Below, piece by piece: positions 39,035 through 47,865 of a DNA stretch of 64,000 bases. Each line of letters begins with the position of its first letter. Position 1 is the first letter of the stretch. The position numbers and the translations under genes were made by a program. The stretch is from Gallionellaceae bacterium (GTDB lineage: Bacteria; Pseudomonadota; Gammaproteobacteria; Burkholderiales; Thiobacillaceae): contig JAQTLN010000006.1 of the NCBI GenBank assembly GCA_028714875.1, forward strand, positions 123,539 through 187,538. Reading direction: 5' to 3'. Under the pieces are notes generated by a model that had not been told where the DNA came from, did no database searches, and saw only the letters and a list, made by a program, of their open reading frames with translations.

Positions 39035-40213
39035 TTACTCGGTAGGCAGGTAGCGCACGCGCAGCACGCCTTCGATGGCGGCAAGCCGGGCGGTGACGGC
39101 GCTGGTCGGCGCGCTGTCCACGTCCACCAGGGTGAAGGCCATGTCGCCCTTGGACTTGTTCACCATGTTGTGGATGTTGAGGCCGGCACCGGCCAGGGTC
39201 GTGGAAATCTGTCCCAGCATGTTGGGTACATTGGTGTTGGCGATAGCCAGGCGGTAGCCCGATTCGCGCGGCATCGACACATTGGGGAAGTTCACCGAAT
39301 TGAGAATGTTGCCGTTTTCCAGGTAATCGGACACCTGTTCCGCGACCATGATGGCGCAGTTCTCTTCCGCTTCCTCGGTCGACGCGCCCAGATGCGGCAA
39401 GGCCACGAAACGCGGGTGTGATCGCAGCAGGTTGCTGGGGAAGTCGCACACATAGGCCAGCATCTTGTTGTCGCTCAGGCCGGCCAGCACGGCTTCTTCG
39501 TTGACGATGCCGTCGCGCGCGAAGTTGAGCAGCACACAACCCTTCCTCATCAGTTTCACCCGTTCGTCGTTGATCAGATCCTTGGTGGCGGGCACCAGCG
39601 GGGTATGCAGGCTGATGAAGTCGGAATGCCTGACCAGATCATCCACGGACGCGGCTTTCTTCACCTGGGCGGGCAGGCGCCAGGCGGCATCGACGGTGAT
39701 TTCCGGATCGAAGCCGATGACGTTCATGCCGAGACGAATGGCGGCATCCGCCACCAGCGAGCCGATGGCGCCGAGGCCGACGACGCCCAGCGTGCGGCCC
39801 GGCAGTTCATGGCCGACGAAGTGCTTCTTGCCGGCTTCGACCTGCTTGTGCAGGGATTCATCGTCGCCTTGCAGGCCGGCCACGAAATTGAGCGCCGGAA
39901 ACAGGTTGCGCGCGCCGATTAGCATGCCGGCGATGACCAGTTCCTTCACCGCGTTGGCGTTCGCCCCGGGGGCATTGAACACCACCACGCCACGCGCGCT
40001 CATGGCCTTCACCGGAATATTGTTGGTGCCGGCGCCGGCGCGGCCAATGGCTCGAACCGATTCCGCGATGGGCATCTCGTGCATCACCTGCGAGCGCACC
40101 AGAATGGCATCCGGGTCGGCCACATCGTTGCCCACCGTGTAAGCCTGCGGCAAACGCGCGAGCCCTCTCCGGGAAATGGCGTTGAGGGTAAGGATTTTCT
40201 GGGTCATGGCCAT
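39035..40213 (-). CDS. serA: Phosphoglycerate dehydrogenase
   Basis: It oxidises 3-phosphoglycerate in the first step of serine synthesis. The NAD-binding GRTLGVVGLGAIGSLVAD, catalytic Arg in NFARDGIVNEEA and the His in LPHLGAS are visible, and the C-terminal ACT domain gives feedback control. A GAGAGA site lies six bases ahead of ATG 40213; a second ATG at 40207 is possible. At 392 aa it is of the shorter type. It follows serC, so two steps of serine synthesis are adjacent. Confidence 0.97.
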   Translation of the reverse strand: MAMTQKILTLNAISRRGLARLPQAYTVGNDVADPDAILVRSQVMHEMPIAESVRAIGRAGAGTNNIPVKAMSARGVVVFNAPGANANAVKELVIAGMLIGARNLFPALNFVAGLQGDDESLHKQVEAGKKHFVGHELPGRTLGVVGLGAIGSLVADAAIRLGMNVIGFDPEITVDAAWRLPAQVKKAASVDDLVRHSDFISLHTPLVPATKDLINDERVKLMRKGCVLLNFARDGIVNEEAVLAGLSDNKMLAYVCDFPSNLLRSHPRFVALPHLGASTEEAEENCAIMVAEQVSDYLENGNILNSVNFPNVSMPRESGYRLAIANTNVPNMLGQISTTLAGAGLNIHNMVNKSKGDMAFTLVDVDSAPTSAVTARLAAIEGVLRVRYLPTE

Positions 40214-40234
40214 GTTTCGTCTCTCTCTGGCGAT

Positions 40235-40265
40235 AAAAAGACAAGCCGGCGCAAGTCGCGCCGGC
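40235..40265 (-). terminator. Hairpin between serC and serA, weak attenuator
   Basis: An 8-bp GC-rich stem (40245-40252 with 40258-40265), 5-base loop, is followed on the minus strand by five U residues at 40235-40239 after a 5-base spacer. The spacer makes full termination less likely, so it could thin read-through from serC. Confidence 0.5.
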
Positions 40266-40294
40266 CGGCGATGAAGCGCGGATAAATCGGTAAA

Positions 40295-41389
40295 TCAGCC
40301 GCGCGCTTGCTCGAATTCCTTCATGTAATCCACCAGCGCCTGCACCCCTTCGACCGGCATGGCGTTGTAGATGGAAGCGCGCATGCCGCCGACGGAACGG
40401 TGGCCCTTTAACTGCACCAGGCCGCGCGCTTTGGCGCCCTTGAGGAAGTCCTCGTCCAGCGCGGCGTCCTTCAGGGTGAAGGGCACGTTCATGCGCGAGC
40501 GGTTTTCCTTGGCGACCGGCGAATTGTAGAAGTCGGTGGCGTCCATGTAGTCGTACAGCAGATTGGCCTTGAGGATGTTCTGCTGTTCCATCGCGGCGAG
40601 GCCGCCCTTGGCTTTCAGCAGCTTGAACACCAGGCCGGCCATGTAGATGCCGTAGGTGGGTGGGGTGTTGTACATGGACTCGTTATCGGCATGGGTCTTG
40701 TAATCGAACATGGTCGGCGTGCCGGCGACGGTCTGGCCGATCAGGTCATCACGCACGATCACCAGCGTCAGGCCGGCCGGGCCGATGTTCTTCTGCGCGC
40801 CGGCATAGATCACGCCGAATTTGGCGATGTCCATCGGCCGCGACAGGATGGTGGAGGACATATCGGCCACCAGCGGCACCGCGTCGGCGAGGTTGCCAAG
40901 ATCGGGGGTCCAGAACATTTCCACGCCGCCGATGGTTTCGTTCGGGGTGTAGTGCACGTAAGCCGCGTTCGGGTCCAGCTTCCAGGCGTCCTGGGTGGGC
41001 GCGTAGGAAAAGTTCTTGTCATCGGAACTGGCAACCACGTTCACGGCGCCATACTTTTTCGCTTCCTTGATCGCCTTCTTGGACCACTCGCCGGTGTTCA
41101 GATAGTCGGCGGAAGCCTTGCCGCGCAGCAGGTTCATGGGAACCATCGCGAACTGGCTGGAAGCGCCGCCCTGCAGGAACAACACCTTGTAGTTGGCGGG
41201 AATGCCCATCAACTCGCGCAGATCGGCTTCGGCCTGGGCCTGGATGCCCATATATTCCTTGCCGCGATGCGACATTTCCATGACCGACATGCCACAGCCC
41301 TGCCAGTTGACGAGTTCGTCGCGTGCCTGTTCCAGGACTTCACGAGGCAGAACGGCCGGGCCGGCGCTGAAGTTGTAGATGCGTTCCAT
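40295..41389 (-). CDS. serC: Phosphoserine aminotransferase
   Basis: A PLP enzyme that makes phosphoserine and also acts in pyridoxine synthesis. The opening IYNFSAGPAVLP, GGASSQFAMVPMN and the PLP-Lys site YAGAQKNIGPAG near residue 200 are typical. ATG 41389 gives 364 aa. An ORF extending to 41461 would run into the carbonic anhydrase gene. Serine feeds the same cluster's serA. Confidence 0.97.
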   Translation of the reverse strand: MERIYNFSAGPAVLPREVLEQARDELVNWQGCGMSVMEMSHRGKEYMGIQAQAEADLRELMGIPANYKVLFLQGGASSQFAMVPMNLLRGKASADYLNTGEWSKKAIKEAKKYGAVNVVASSDDKNFSYAPTQDAWKLDPNAAYVHYTPNETIGGVEMFWTPDLGNLADAVPLVADMSSTILSRPMDIAKFGVIYAGAQKNIGPAGLTLVIVRDDLIGQTVAGTPTMFDYKTHADNESMYNTPPTYGIYMAGLVFKLLKAKGGLAAMEQQNILKANLLYDYMDATDFYNSPVAKENRSRMNVPFTLKDAALDEDFLKGAKARGLVQLKGHRSVGGMRASIYNAMPVEGVQALVDYMKEFEQARG

Positions 41390-41420
41390 GTTGTTTCCTG
41401 TCCTTTCGAGTGGGTGGGAA

Positions 41421-42353
41421 TTAGTGCGAAGGCGCGTGCTTCGCGGGCTTTGCATGTTCACTGGCGGGCGGGGGATTTTCCTCCGATTCCGCTTCCGCGG
41501 GCGGCGCTTTTTTCGCGATGGGCCGACGCATGACCCGCATCGGCTTGTGCGCGGGCGTTTCCTTCATCATTTCCATGGCGGCGATCTTGGCGGCATCGGT
41601 CTCACCGTTCACATTGATGATGTTGAGCCTGCCCTGCCCCTGCTGCATGTCGTTCCTGAAGTCATAGACGGCGCCCATCACGGTGAGATGGCCGCTGATC
41701 ACCTCGTTCTCGAACTTGCTCATCGCCTGGCGCACCTGGTTGTTCACGTTCAGCTTGATGCTGTTCAGGCCCGGGTCGCCCTTGGGAATCTGGATGGTAT
41801 CCAGCTCGCGCCGGATCGGCCCGGATTCCTTGGCGTAATCGGAGGCCGCCGCCTTGATGGCGCCGCATGCGCTATGGCCGATGATCAGCAACAGCGGCGT
41901 GTGCAGGTGGTGCACGCCGTATTCGACCGAGCCCTCGGCCGTCACGATCTGGTTGCCGATGTTGCGGATCATGAACAGGTCGCCATCCGGCGAAGCATCC
42001 AGCGCATGAGTATGGACACGGGAGTCGGAACAGGTAATCACCGTGGCGCGCGGATGCTGGCTGTCGAGGAACGGCTTGAAGTGGGCCGGGCCGTGGGTGC
42101 GCATGAAATTGGTGTTCGCCTGGCGAATATCCCGGACGATGTCGTTGGCGGCGCCATGGCCCTGCTTTTCATTCAGCGAGGCGGCGTATTCGCGGATGAC
42201 TTCCTTGACGATGAGGCGAATTTTTTCCTTTTCGGCATCGCTCATGGGCGGCATATCCGCCGCTAAAGCGGGCGCAACAACAGCAAAAACGGCCATGAAG
42301 CCGCTCAACATGAATACCGCGCCCAGCAAGGCCAGCCTGACAGATTGATTCAT
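41421..42353 (-). CDS. Periplasmic beta-carbonic anhydrase
   Basis: Hydrates CO2. A signal peptide (about 1-32, ending ALAA) sends it to the periplasm. The zinc site has Cys108 with Asp110 and Arg112 in TCSDSR, plus His160 and Cys163 in IIGHSACG, as in beta-class enzymes. The C-terminal 50 residues are rich in Lys, Pro and Glu and look disordered. Most beta-CAs are cytoplasmic, so export is notable. It ends 31 bases before serC and may supply the run with read-through. An alternative is a related inactive homologue, but all ligands are present. Confidence 0.9.
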   Translation of the reverse strand: MNQSVRLALLGAVFMLSGFMAVFAVVAPALAADMPPMSDAEKEKIRLIVKEVIREYAASLNEKQGHGAANDIVRDIRQANTNFMRTHGPAHFKPFLDSQHPRATVITCSDSRVHTHALDASPDGDLFMIRNIGNQIVTAEGSVEYGVHHLHTPLLLIIGHSACGAIKAAASDYAKESGPIRRELDTIQIPKGDPGLNSIKLNVNNQVRQAMSKFENEVISGHLTVMGAVYDFRNDMQQGQGRLNIINVNGETDAAKIAAMEMMKETPAHKPMRVMRRPIAKKAPPAEAESEENPPPASEHAKPAKHAPSH

Positions 42354-42430
42354 TTCTCACCCCTCGGAAAAAAATTGTAACCAACATATCGGCAGGACAG
42401 CCGGAAACTTCAGGTTGAGGCGGGTGGGCA

Positions 42431-44110
42431 TTAATCCTTGCCCGAACGCCAGATCGAGAGAACGATCCAGACGCTGTTGAAAAAGGCGACCACGAAGCCG
42501 AGCAGGCCGAACAGGGGCAGGCCGAACAGTTCCGGGCCGCCTTGCACGGTCATGATGATGCTGGAGCCGACCACCAGCGAGGCGGTGAGCACGCCCATGG
42601 TGAGGCGGTTGGCGGCTTCGTTGAGTTGAACGCCGAAGTGGTCGAGGCGTTTCAGGTCGAGGTCAATGCGCAGGCGGCCGCGCCGCGCCTGTCGGAACAG
42701 GCGGGCGACGTCGCGCGGCAGACCGAACATCACGTCCGCCAGCTCCTTCAGCCCGTGGCGCGCGCGTTTGGCCAACGCATGCGGCGCATAGCGCGCCTCC
42801 ATCACCCGCCGCACGAAGGGGGTGAGGTGGTCGATCATGTGGAAATCGGGGTCCAGTTGGTAGCCCAGCCCTTCCAGGGTGATCAGCGCCTTGAACAGCA
42901 GGGTGAGATCGGGCGGCATGGACAGATTGTTCTCGCGCATGACGGCGGTGACATCGGCCAGCAGCGGCCCGACCTGGATGTCCTTCAAGGCCAGGTTGTC
43001 GTAGCCAAACACGAATTCGGAGAGATCGTAGGCCAGGCGCGATTCGTCGATCTCGGCGTCGCCAGACCAGACGCTGAGCACGTTGAGCATGCCCATCTCG
43101 TCCTTGTGGATGACCGCTTCCAGGAAGTCGATAAGTTGTTCCCGGCGCGCGTCGGTGACCCGCCCGACCATGCCGAAGTCCATGATGCCGACCACGTTGC
43201 CGGGCTGATAGATGACGTTTCCGGGATGCGGATCGGCGTGGAAATGGCCGTCGATCAGGATCATCTGGAGCACGGCATCGGCGCCACGCGCCGCCAGTAG
43301 CGGCAGGTCGTAGCCTTCGGCGCGGGCGCGGGCGAATTCGTTGCCGGGAATGCCGATCAGTTCCTCCTGCACGTTCACCCCGTCACCGCAGTATTCCCAG
43401 AACACTTTCGGGATATGCACTGTCGGGTCACCCTCGAAGCGCTGGCCGAAGGTATCCAGGTTGCGCGCCTCCTTGATCAGATCCAGTTCGCGCAGCAAGG
43501 AGCGGTGCAACTGGCCAACGATCTGCACGGGGTGGTAACGGCGCGCTTCGTGCACTTCGAGTTCCAGCAACTTGGCCAGGTGGACCAGCAGACGCAGATC
43601 CGCTTCGATCTTGGCCTCGATATTCGGGCGACGAACTTTCACCACCACGCGGGTGCCGTCATGCAGGGTGGCGCGATGCACCTGGGCGATGGAGGCGGCG
43701 GCAAATACCTCGGTGTCGAACGTGGCAAACACAGCTTCCACCGGCTTGCCCCAGAGCACTTCCAGATGCGGACGCAGCTCATCGAACGGCACCGGCGGCA
43801 CCTGACTGTGCAGACGCTCGAATTCCGCGATCCAGGCCGGTGGGAACACATCCACCCGTGTGGCCAGTACCTGCCCCAACTTGACGAAGGTAGGCCCCAG
43901 GTCGGTGAGTGCCAGTCGAATCCGTACCGGCAAATCGAGTTGGCTGATCTCGTTACTGGTTTGCCAGTGCAACAGGCGCCCGGCACGCTCCAGCAACCGA
44001 GCCACACCCATCAGCCGCACGACATCACCCCAGCCGTAACGAATCAGGACCGAGGTGATTTCGTGCAGGCGCGGCAAATCCCGCACCATGGACAAGGTTT
44101 CACGCAGCAT
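42431..44110 (-). CDS. UbiB/AarF family atypical kinase
   Basis: A protein-kinase-like ATPase of the UbiB/ADCK group, often needed for ubiquinone synthesis. The family KxGQ motif lies in FVKLGQVLATR, the invariant region AAASIAQVHRA and the metal-binding HADPHPGN are present, and two hydrophobic segments close the C-terminus (about 495-555). The length of 559 aa is typical. Its ubi partners are not in the window, so I do not claim it is ubiB itself. It is divergent from the NlpC/P60 gene. Confidence 0.9.
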   Translation of the reverse strand: MLRETLSMVRDLPRLHEITSVLIRYGWGDVVRLMGVARLLERAGRLLHWQTSNEISQLDLPVRIRLALTDLGPTFVKLGQVLATRVDVFPPAWIAEFERLHSQVPPVPFDELRPHLEVLWGKPVEAVFATFDTEVFAAASIAQVHRATLHDGTRVVVKVRRPNIEAKIEADLRLLVHLAKLLELEVHEARRYHPVQIVGQLHRSLLRELDLIKEARNLDTFGQRFEGDPTVHIPKVFWEYCGDGVNVQEELIGIPGNEFARARAEGYDLPLLAARGADAVLQMILIDGHFHADPHPGNVIYQPGNVVGIMDFGMVGRVTDARREQLIDFLEAVIHKDEMGMLNVLSVWSGDAEIDESRLAYDLSEFVFGYDNLALKDIQVGPLLADVTAVMRENNLSMPPDLTLLFKALITLEGLGYQLDPDFHMIDHLTPFVRRVMEARYAPHALAKRARHGLKELADVMFGLPRDVARLFRQARRGRLRIDLDLKRLDHFGVQLNEAANRLTMGVLTASLVVGSSIIMTVQGGPELFGLPLFGLLGFVVAFFNSVWIVLSIWRSGKD

Positions 44111-44259
44111 GGATGCTCACCAATTCTTTACTCATCATGTACATACAAATTCTCGTTAACGTGCTTTATCAGGACGGCGGGACGATAGTAGACAAAGCTA
44201 TCGCTTTAATGGCCTAATCGCGCAACTTTTTTGTGTCAGATTTTCCGACAGCCTGCCCT

Positions 44260-44748
44260 ATGCGCTCCCTGCCGATTTTCCTGTTTCTGCTCACCGTCCT
44301 CTCGGTCAGCTCCTTTTCCCAAGCGGAAGAAACCCTCTCCGACAGCGTTGTATCCAGGGCCAAGCCCTTGCTCAAGGCGCTCAGCATGATCGGCACTCCC
44401 TACAAATTCGGCAGCAACAATCCGGAGAAGGGTCTGGATTGCAGCGGTTTCGTCAAATATGTCTACAAGGAAACCGCCGACGTCAGCCTGCCGCGCAGCG
44501 CCAAGGACATGAGCCATGAAGGCGAGGCGGTCGCCAAGGAAGAACTCGAACCGGGCGATCTGGTGTTCTTCAATACCCGCAAGCGGCCTAATTCACATGT
44601 CGGCATCTATGCCGGCAACGGTGAATTCGTCCACGCGAGCAGCACTCGCAGCAAGCAGGTGACGGTTTCACGCTTGGACCAGTCGTATTGGGCGAAGCGC
44701 TTCAACGGTGCGCGCCGTGTATTGCCCGACCTTCCGTCGCTTCATTAA
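44260..44748 (+). CDS. Exported NlpC/P60 peptidoglycan hydrolase
   Basis: A probable D,L-endopeptidase that cuts stem peptides of peptidoglycan. A signal peptide covers about residues 1-22 (MRSLPIFLFLL...SFSQA), and the catalytic triad is Cys61 in GLDCSGFV, His113 in SHVGIY and His125 in FVHAS. The protein has 162 aa and no extra binding domain. I chose ATG 44260 for the signal peptide; a GTG at 44233 would lengthen it. Its 3' end overlaps the following exported protein gene by 41 bases. Confidence 0.93.
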   Translation: MRSLPIFLFLLTVLSVSSFSQAEETLSDSVVSRAKPLLKALSMIGTPYKFGSNNPEKGLDCSGFVKYVYKETADVSLPRSAKDMSHEGEAVAKEELEPGDLVFFNTRKRPNSHVGIYAGNGEFVHASSTRSKQVTVSRLDQSYWAKRFNGARRVLPDLPSLH

Positions 44749-45385
44749 AGCTGTATTTCCGCTCGTCTTTCTGCCGCTGTGCGCGCAGGCCGCGCCCAGC
44801 GAGGAAGAACTTTTCTTCAAGAATATTTCCGAAGTCAATGAGGGTGACTTGCGCTTTCTAGCCGAGGCGCCGGACCGCTTGGTGCATCACCACCAGAATC
44901 GCATCACCCTCACGCCGGATAGCCTCGTCAGTGGTTGGGTCAAACTGGAGCAATGCCACCAGCATCTCGACCCGGTGCCGAATACCCAGATCGTTTATGG
45001 ACAGGACCGCATCCGCGCGCTACGCATCACCCGCGCTGAAAACATCGAACGCGCCTGGGTGGACGAGAACAGCATCCAGATGGAAAACATCCGGCATGAC
45101 GCCCTGATCTGCATCGAAGCGGAGTCACGCGCGTTGCTGAACGATGGCCCCAGTGCTTATGTGTTGCGCAACGGGCCCTATATGCGCCGTTTTCTCGATG
45201 GTTATTACCCGATGCGGGTAACGATGACAGTCAGCCTGGGTGACAGCGGCCTGCGCTTCGATTCGCTGACCCCACCCAGCCAACCCGGCTTCAATCTCCA
45301 TGTCAGCCAGGTTGAAGTGGGTTACGACACCTGGTTTGAAGGCAAGCTGACTACCGCCATCCGGTTTGTCGCGATAGGCCAATAG
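44708..45385 (+). CDS. Exported protein of unknown function, next to NlpC/P60
   Basis: A 225-aa protein with a signal peptide (about 1-29, ending AQAA), predicted periplasmic, with no family that I recognise. It has two cysteines in LEQCHQHL and DALICIEAESRA, which might form a disulfide, and a beta-rich C-terminal part (RVTMTVSLGDSGLRF and QVEVGYDTWFEG). GTG 44708 is used, deep inside the hydrolase gene; GTG 44717 is the alternative. The large overlap argues for tight coupling with the hydrolase. Confidence 0.7.
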   Translation: MRAVYCPTFRRFIKAVFPLVFLPLCAQAAPSEEELFFKNISEVNEGDLRFLAEAPDRLVHHHQNRITLTPDSLVSGWVKLEQCHQHLDPVPNTQIVYGQDRIRALRITRAENIERAWVDENSIQMENIRHDALICIEAESRALLNDGPSAYVLRNGPYMRRFLDGYYPMRVTMTVSLGDSGLRFDSLTPPSQPGFNLHVSQVEVGYDTWFEGKLTTAIRFVAIGQ

Positions 45386-45390
45386 CCGCG

Positions 45391-46287
45391 CTACAGACTC
45401 CCCAGCCAGAGCAACCCCACGACCGCCAACCAGAGCATGGCGGCGCGCCAGACCAGGGCGATGGCTCCCCTGATGCTGTCTGGCCCGGCGGGCTCCTCGG
45501 TACCCAGCGCCGGACGCAGCAATTCGCCTCCGGACACGGCGAGATTGCCGCCCAGTCGCACTCCCAGGGCGCCGGCGGCGGTGGCGAGCAGAATGCCCTG
45601 ATTCTCGTCGCCCCAGGCATGGGCCTGGCCGCGCCAGCTTTCCAGCGCGTCCTGGAAGTTGCCGACGATGGCGAAGCTGAACGCGGCGGCGCGTACCGGC
45701 AACCAGTCGAGGGCATGGATGGCGCGCAGTGCGAAAACATCGAATTGGTCCTCGCCATGCCAAAGGTCACGGCACAGATACGCCAGCCGATAGGCCAAGG
45801 CGCCCGCCACGCCGAGCAGGAAATACCAGAACAGCACGCCGAACAGGCAGGAGAGCGATACCTTCAGGGTTTCTTCGATCGTGATTCGCGCGATCCCGTC
45901 GCTATCGTTGCAGGGCGGGATGCCGGGGCGCCAGCTTTCCAGGGTGCCGCGCGCGCGCGCGGTGTCTTCTTCCAGCACGGCGCGGGAGACGCTGCTGGCA
46001 TGGAAGGAGGCCTCGCGAAATCCCAGGCAGAAATACAGCACCAGCACCTGGAAGGCCCAACCCAGCGCGGTTACGGCATCGCCCAGCAAGCTGGCGAGGA
46101 ATCCCAGGCCCAGCGCCGGCAGCAGCACACCCGCCCCCCAGGCGAGGACACCCTGGCGACGATGGCCCGCATTGAAGCTTTCCAGCAGCCAGGCGTGCCA
46201 CTGTCGCGCCAGTCGCTTCGGTATCGGCGATGCGTAGGGGTGAAAATGCGACCAGATCAGCGCGGCCAGGGCGGCAAACAAACTCAT
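45391..46287 (-). CDS. AmpE/CobD-CbiB-like membrane protein
   Basis: A 298-aa inner-membrane protein with four to five hydrophobic segments (about 45-65, 70-95, 140-175, 200-215 and 275-297). The pattern FHASSVSRAVLEEDTARAR and LDWLPVRAAAFSFAIVGNFQDALESWR matches the AmpE/CobD-CbiB fold. No other cobalamin gene is near, so an AmpE-like regulatory role is more likely than adenosylcobinamide synthesis. It overlaps the following GyrI-like gene by four bases and converges with the gene at 44708. Confidence 0.75.
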   Translation of the reverse strand: MSLFAALAALIWSHFHPYASPIPKRLARQWHAWLLESFNAGHRRQGVLAWGAGVLLPALGLGFLASLLGDAVTALGWAFQVLVLYFCLGFREASFHASSVSRAVLEEDTARARGTLESWRPGIPPCNDSDGIARITIEETLKVSLSCLFGVLFWYFLLGVAGALAYRLAYLCRDLWHGEDQFDVFALRAIHALDWLPVRAAAFSFAIVGNFQDALESWRGQAHAWGDENQGILLATAAGALGVRLGGNLAVSGGELLRPALGTEEPAGPDSIRGAIALVWRAAMLWLAVVGLLWLGSL

Positions 46288-46817
46288 GGACGCGGCATCT
46301 CCACGCTAAGCAGGCCCATGTGCAAGGGCGTGTCGGAGGGCTCGTAGATTTCCACAGTCGGCATCCGGATGCCGCCGCCGCTTGCTTGTAGATAACGATC
46401 CAGGGCCGGATAGGCGCGGCTGGGGGCCAGCAGGCGGCCAGCGCGCACCTGGGCGATCAGCACCGGGCGTGTCGGCACGCTGTCGATCTGGAGCGGCGCG
46501 CGTACCTTGGCGTCGGCGGCGACCAGATAGCCGGTGCGTGAGCGGCGCTTGCCCACATCGACCAGATCCGGGTTGGAATACAGCACGGTGATGGGCAAGC
46601 CATACGCCACCTTGCCGTCCATCAGCAGGCCGCGTACTTCATTGGCCACATCCGGCAACTTGGAGTAATCGCCTCGGTGTTCCAGATAGGCATAGGTATA
46701 CGGACCACGCATGCCTTCACGGATATCGACGGGGCTGAAACCGCCCCACCAGGCATAGATGGCAACGATGGGAAGCACGAAGGCCAAGAGAAAAGGCAGG
46801 AATTTCTTGTAATTCAC
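46284..46817 (-). CDS. Membrane-anchored GyrI-like effector-binding protein
   Basis: A 177-aa protein with one N-terminal membrane segment (about residues 5-22) and a periplasmic domain resembling the GyrI-like small-molecule binding fold: AYLEHRGDYSKLPDVANEVRG, GLPITVLYSNPD and PALDRYLQASG. GTG 46817 is chosen because it places the anchor at the start; a longer reading to 46919 would run through the promoter of the divergent hydrolase gene. It shares a transcript with the AmpE-like gene. Confidence 0.7.
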   Translation of the reverse strand: MNYKKFLPFLLAFVLPIVAIYAWWGGFSPVDIREGMRGPYTYAYLEHRGDYSKLPDVANEVRGLLMDGKVAYGLPITVLYSNPDLVDVGKRRSRTGYLVAADAKVRAPLQIDSVPTRPVLIAQVRAGRLLAPSRAYPALDRYLQASGGGIRMPTVEIYEPSDTPLHMGLLSVEMPRP

Positions 46818-46879
46818 GGTGCTGACTTGGGGGCTCGGGGCGTCCGAAGATACTACATCTGCGCGGGGGTACGCCTCCC

Positions 46880-46885
46880 TATAAT
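46880..46885 (+). promoter_or_regulatory. Candidate -10 box of the SoxH-like gene
   Basis: A perfect TATAAT at 46880-46885 lies 26 bases before the ATG of the hydrolase gene. No good -35 box is seen at the usual spacing, so an activator may be needed. Confidence 0.45.
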
Positions 46886-46911
46886 CGGCCGCTCTGTTTC
46901 TGGAGACCGCC

Positions 46912-47865
46912 ATGCGCATCCTGCTCGCCCTGATATACCTGCTGCTCTCCGTCCAGGCGACGGCGGCACCCTACCCGCCTGTCTCCGTCCAGGTCCGCGC
47001 CGAACAGGTGGCTGAACACAGCTATTACATTCCCGGGTTGCCCGGCGCCGCCAGCCTGCAAAACGAGGGTTTCATGTCGAACGCGGGCTTTGTGGTCACC
47101 AAGGAAGGCGTGGTGGTGTTCGATACCCTGGGCTCACCTTCCCTGGCCTGGGAGATGCTCCAGCGCATCCGCGAAGTGACCTCGGCGCCGATCAAGCGGG
47201 TCATCGTCAGCCACTATCATGCCGATCACTACTATGGCGTTCAGGTATTCAAGGATGCGGGCGCGGAAATCTGGGCGCATGAAGCCGCGAAATACGTGGT
47301 TGGTTCCGAGGACTGGCGCCTGCGTCTGGAGCAACGTAAGGATCTGTTGGGCCGCTGGATCAACGACAAAACACAGCGTTTCCCGAAACCCGACCTCTGG
47401 CTTGCCGGCGATACCGATTTCGAACTGGGTGGCCTGCATTTCCACGTACGCCATGTCGGCCCGGCGCATTCGCCGGAAGACCTGGTGATGTTCGTGGAAG
47501 AAGATGGCGTGCTGTTCGCCGGTGACCTGATCTTCAAGGGTCGCGTTCCCTTCATCGGCGATGCCGACTCCAGGCTCTGGCTCAAGGCTCTGGACACGCT
47601 GATCGCGTTCCAGCCGAGGTTCCTGGTGCCCGGCCACGGCGGTGCCTCCGACGACCCTATCGGCGACCTCACACTGACCCGCGATTACCTCAAGTACGTG
47701 CGCGAGCAGATGGGACGCGCGGTGGAAAACCTGCTGTCGTTCGATGAAGCCTATGCCGGCACGGACTGGTCGATGTACGAAAAGATGCCGGCTTTCCGCG
47801 AAGCGCATCGACGCAATGCCTTCAATACCTACATCCTGATGGAACGCGAGAGCCTGCTGAAATGA
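46912..47865 (+). CDS. Exported metallo-beta-lactamase-fold hydrolase, SoxH-like
   Basis: A 317-aa protein with a signal peptide (about 1-19, ATAA) and a zinc site HYHADH at residues 101-106, plus GPAHSPED and PGHGGASDD further on. The fold and the export match the SoxH-like hydrolases near sulfur-oxidation genes and related quinoprotein-associated hydrolases; the substrate of SoxH is not established. Its stop overlaps a cupin gene, and the pair converges on soxZ-soxY, which supports a link to sulfur metabolism. Confidence 0.75.
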   Translation: MRILLALIYLLLSVQATAAPYPPVSVQVRAEQVAEHSYYIPGLPGAASLQNEGFMSNAGFVVTKEGVVVFDTLGSPSLAWEMLQRIREVTSAPIKRVIVSHYHADHYYGVQVFKDAGAEIWAHEAAKYVVGSEDWRLRLEQRKDLLGRWINDKTQRFPKPDLWLAGDTDFELGGLHFHVRHVGPAHSPEDLVMFVEEDGVLFAGDLIFKGRVPFIGDADSRLWLKALDTLIAFQPRFLVPGHGGASDDPIGDLTLTRDYLKYVREQMGRAVENLLSFDEAYAGTDWSMYEKMPAFREAHRRNAFNTYILMERESLLK

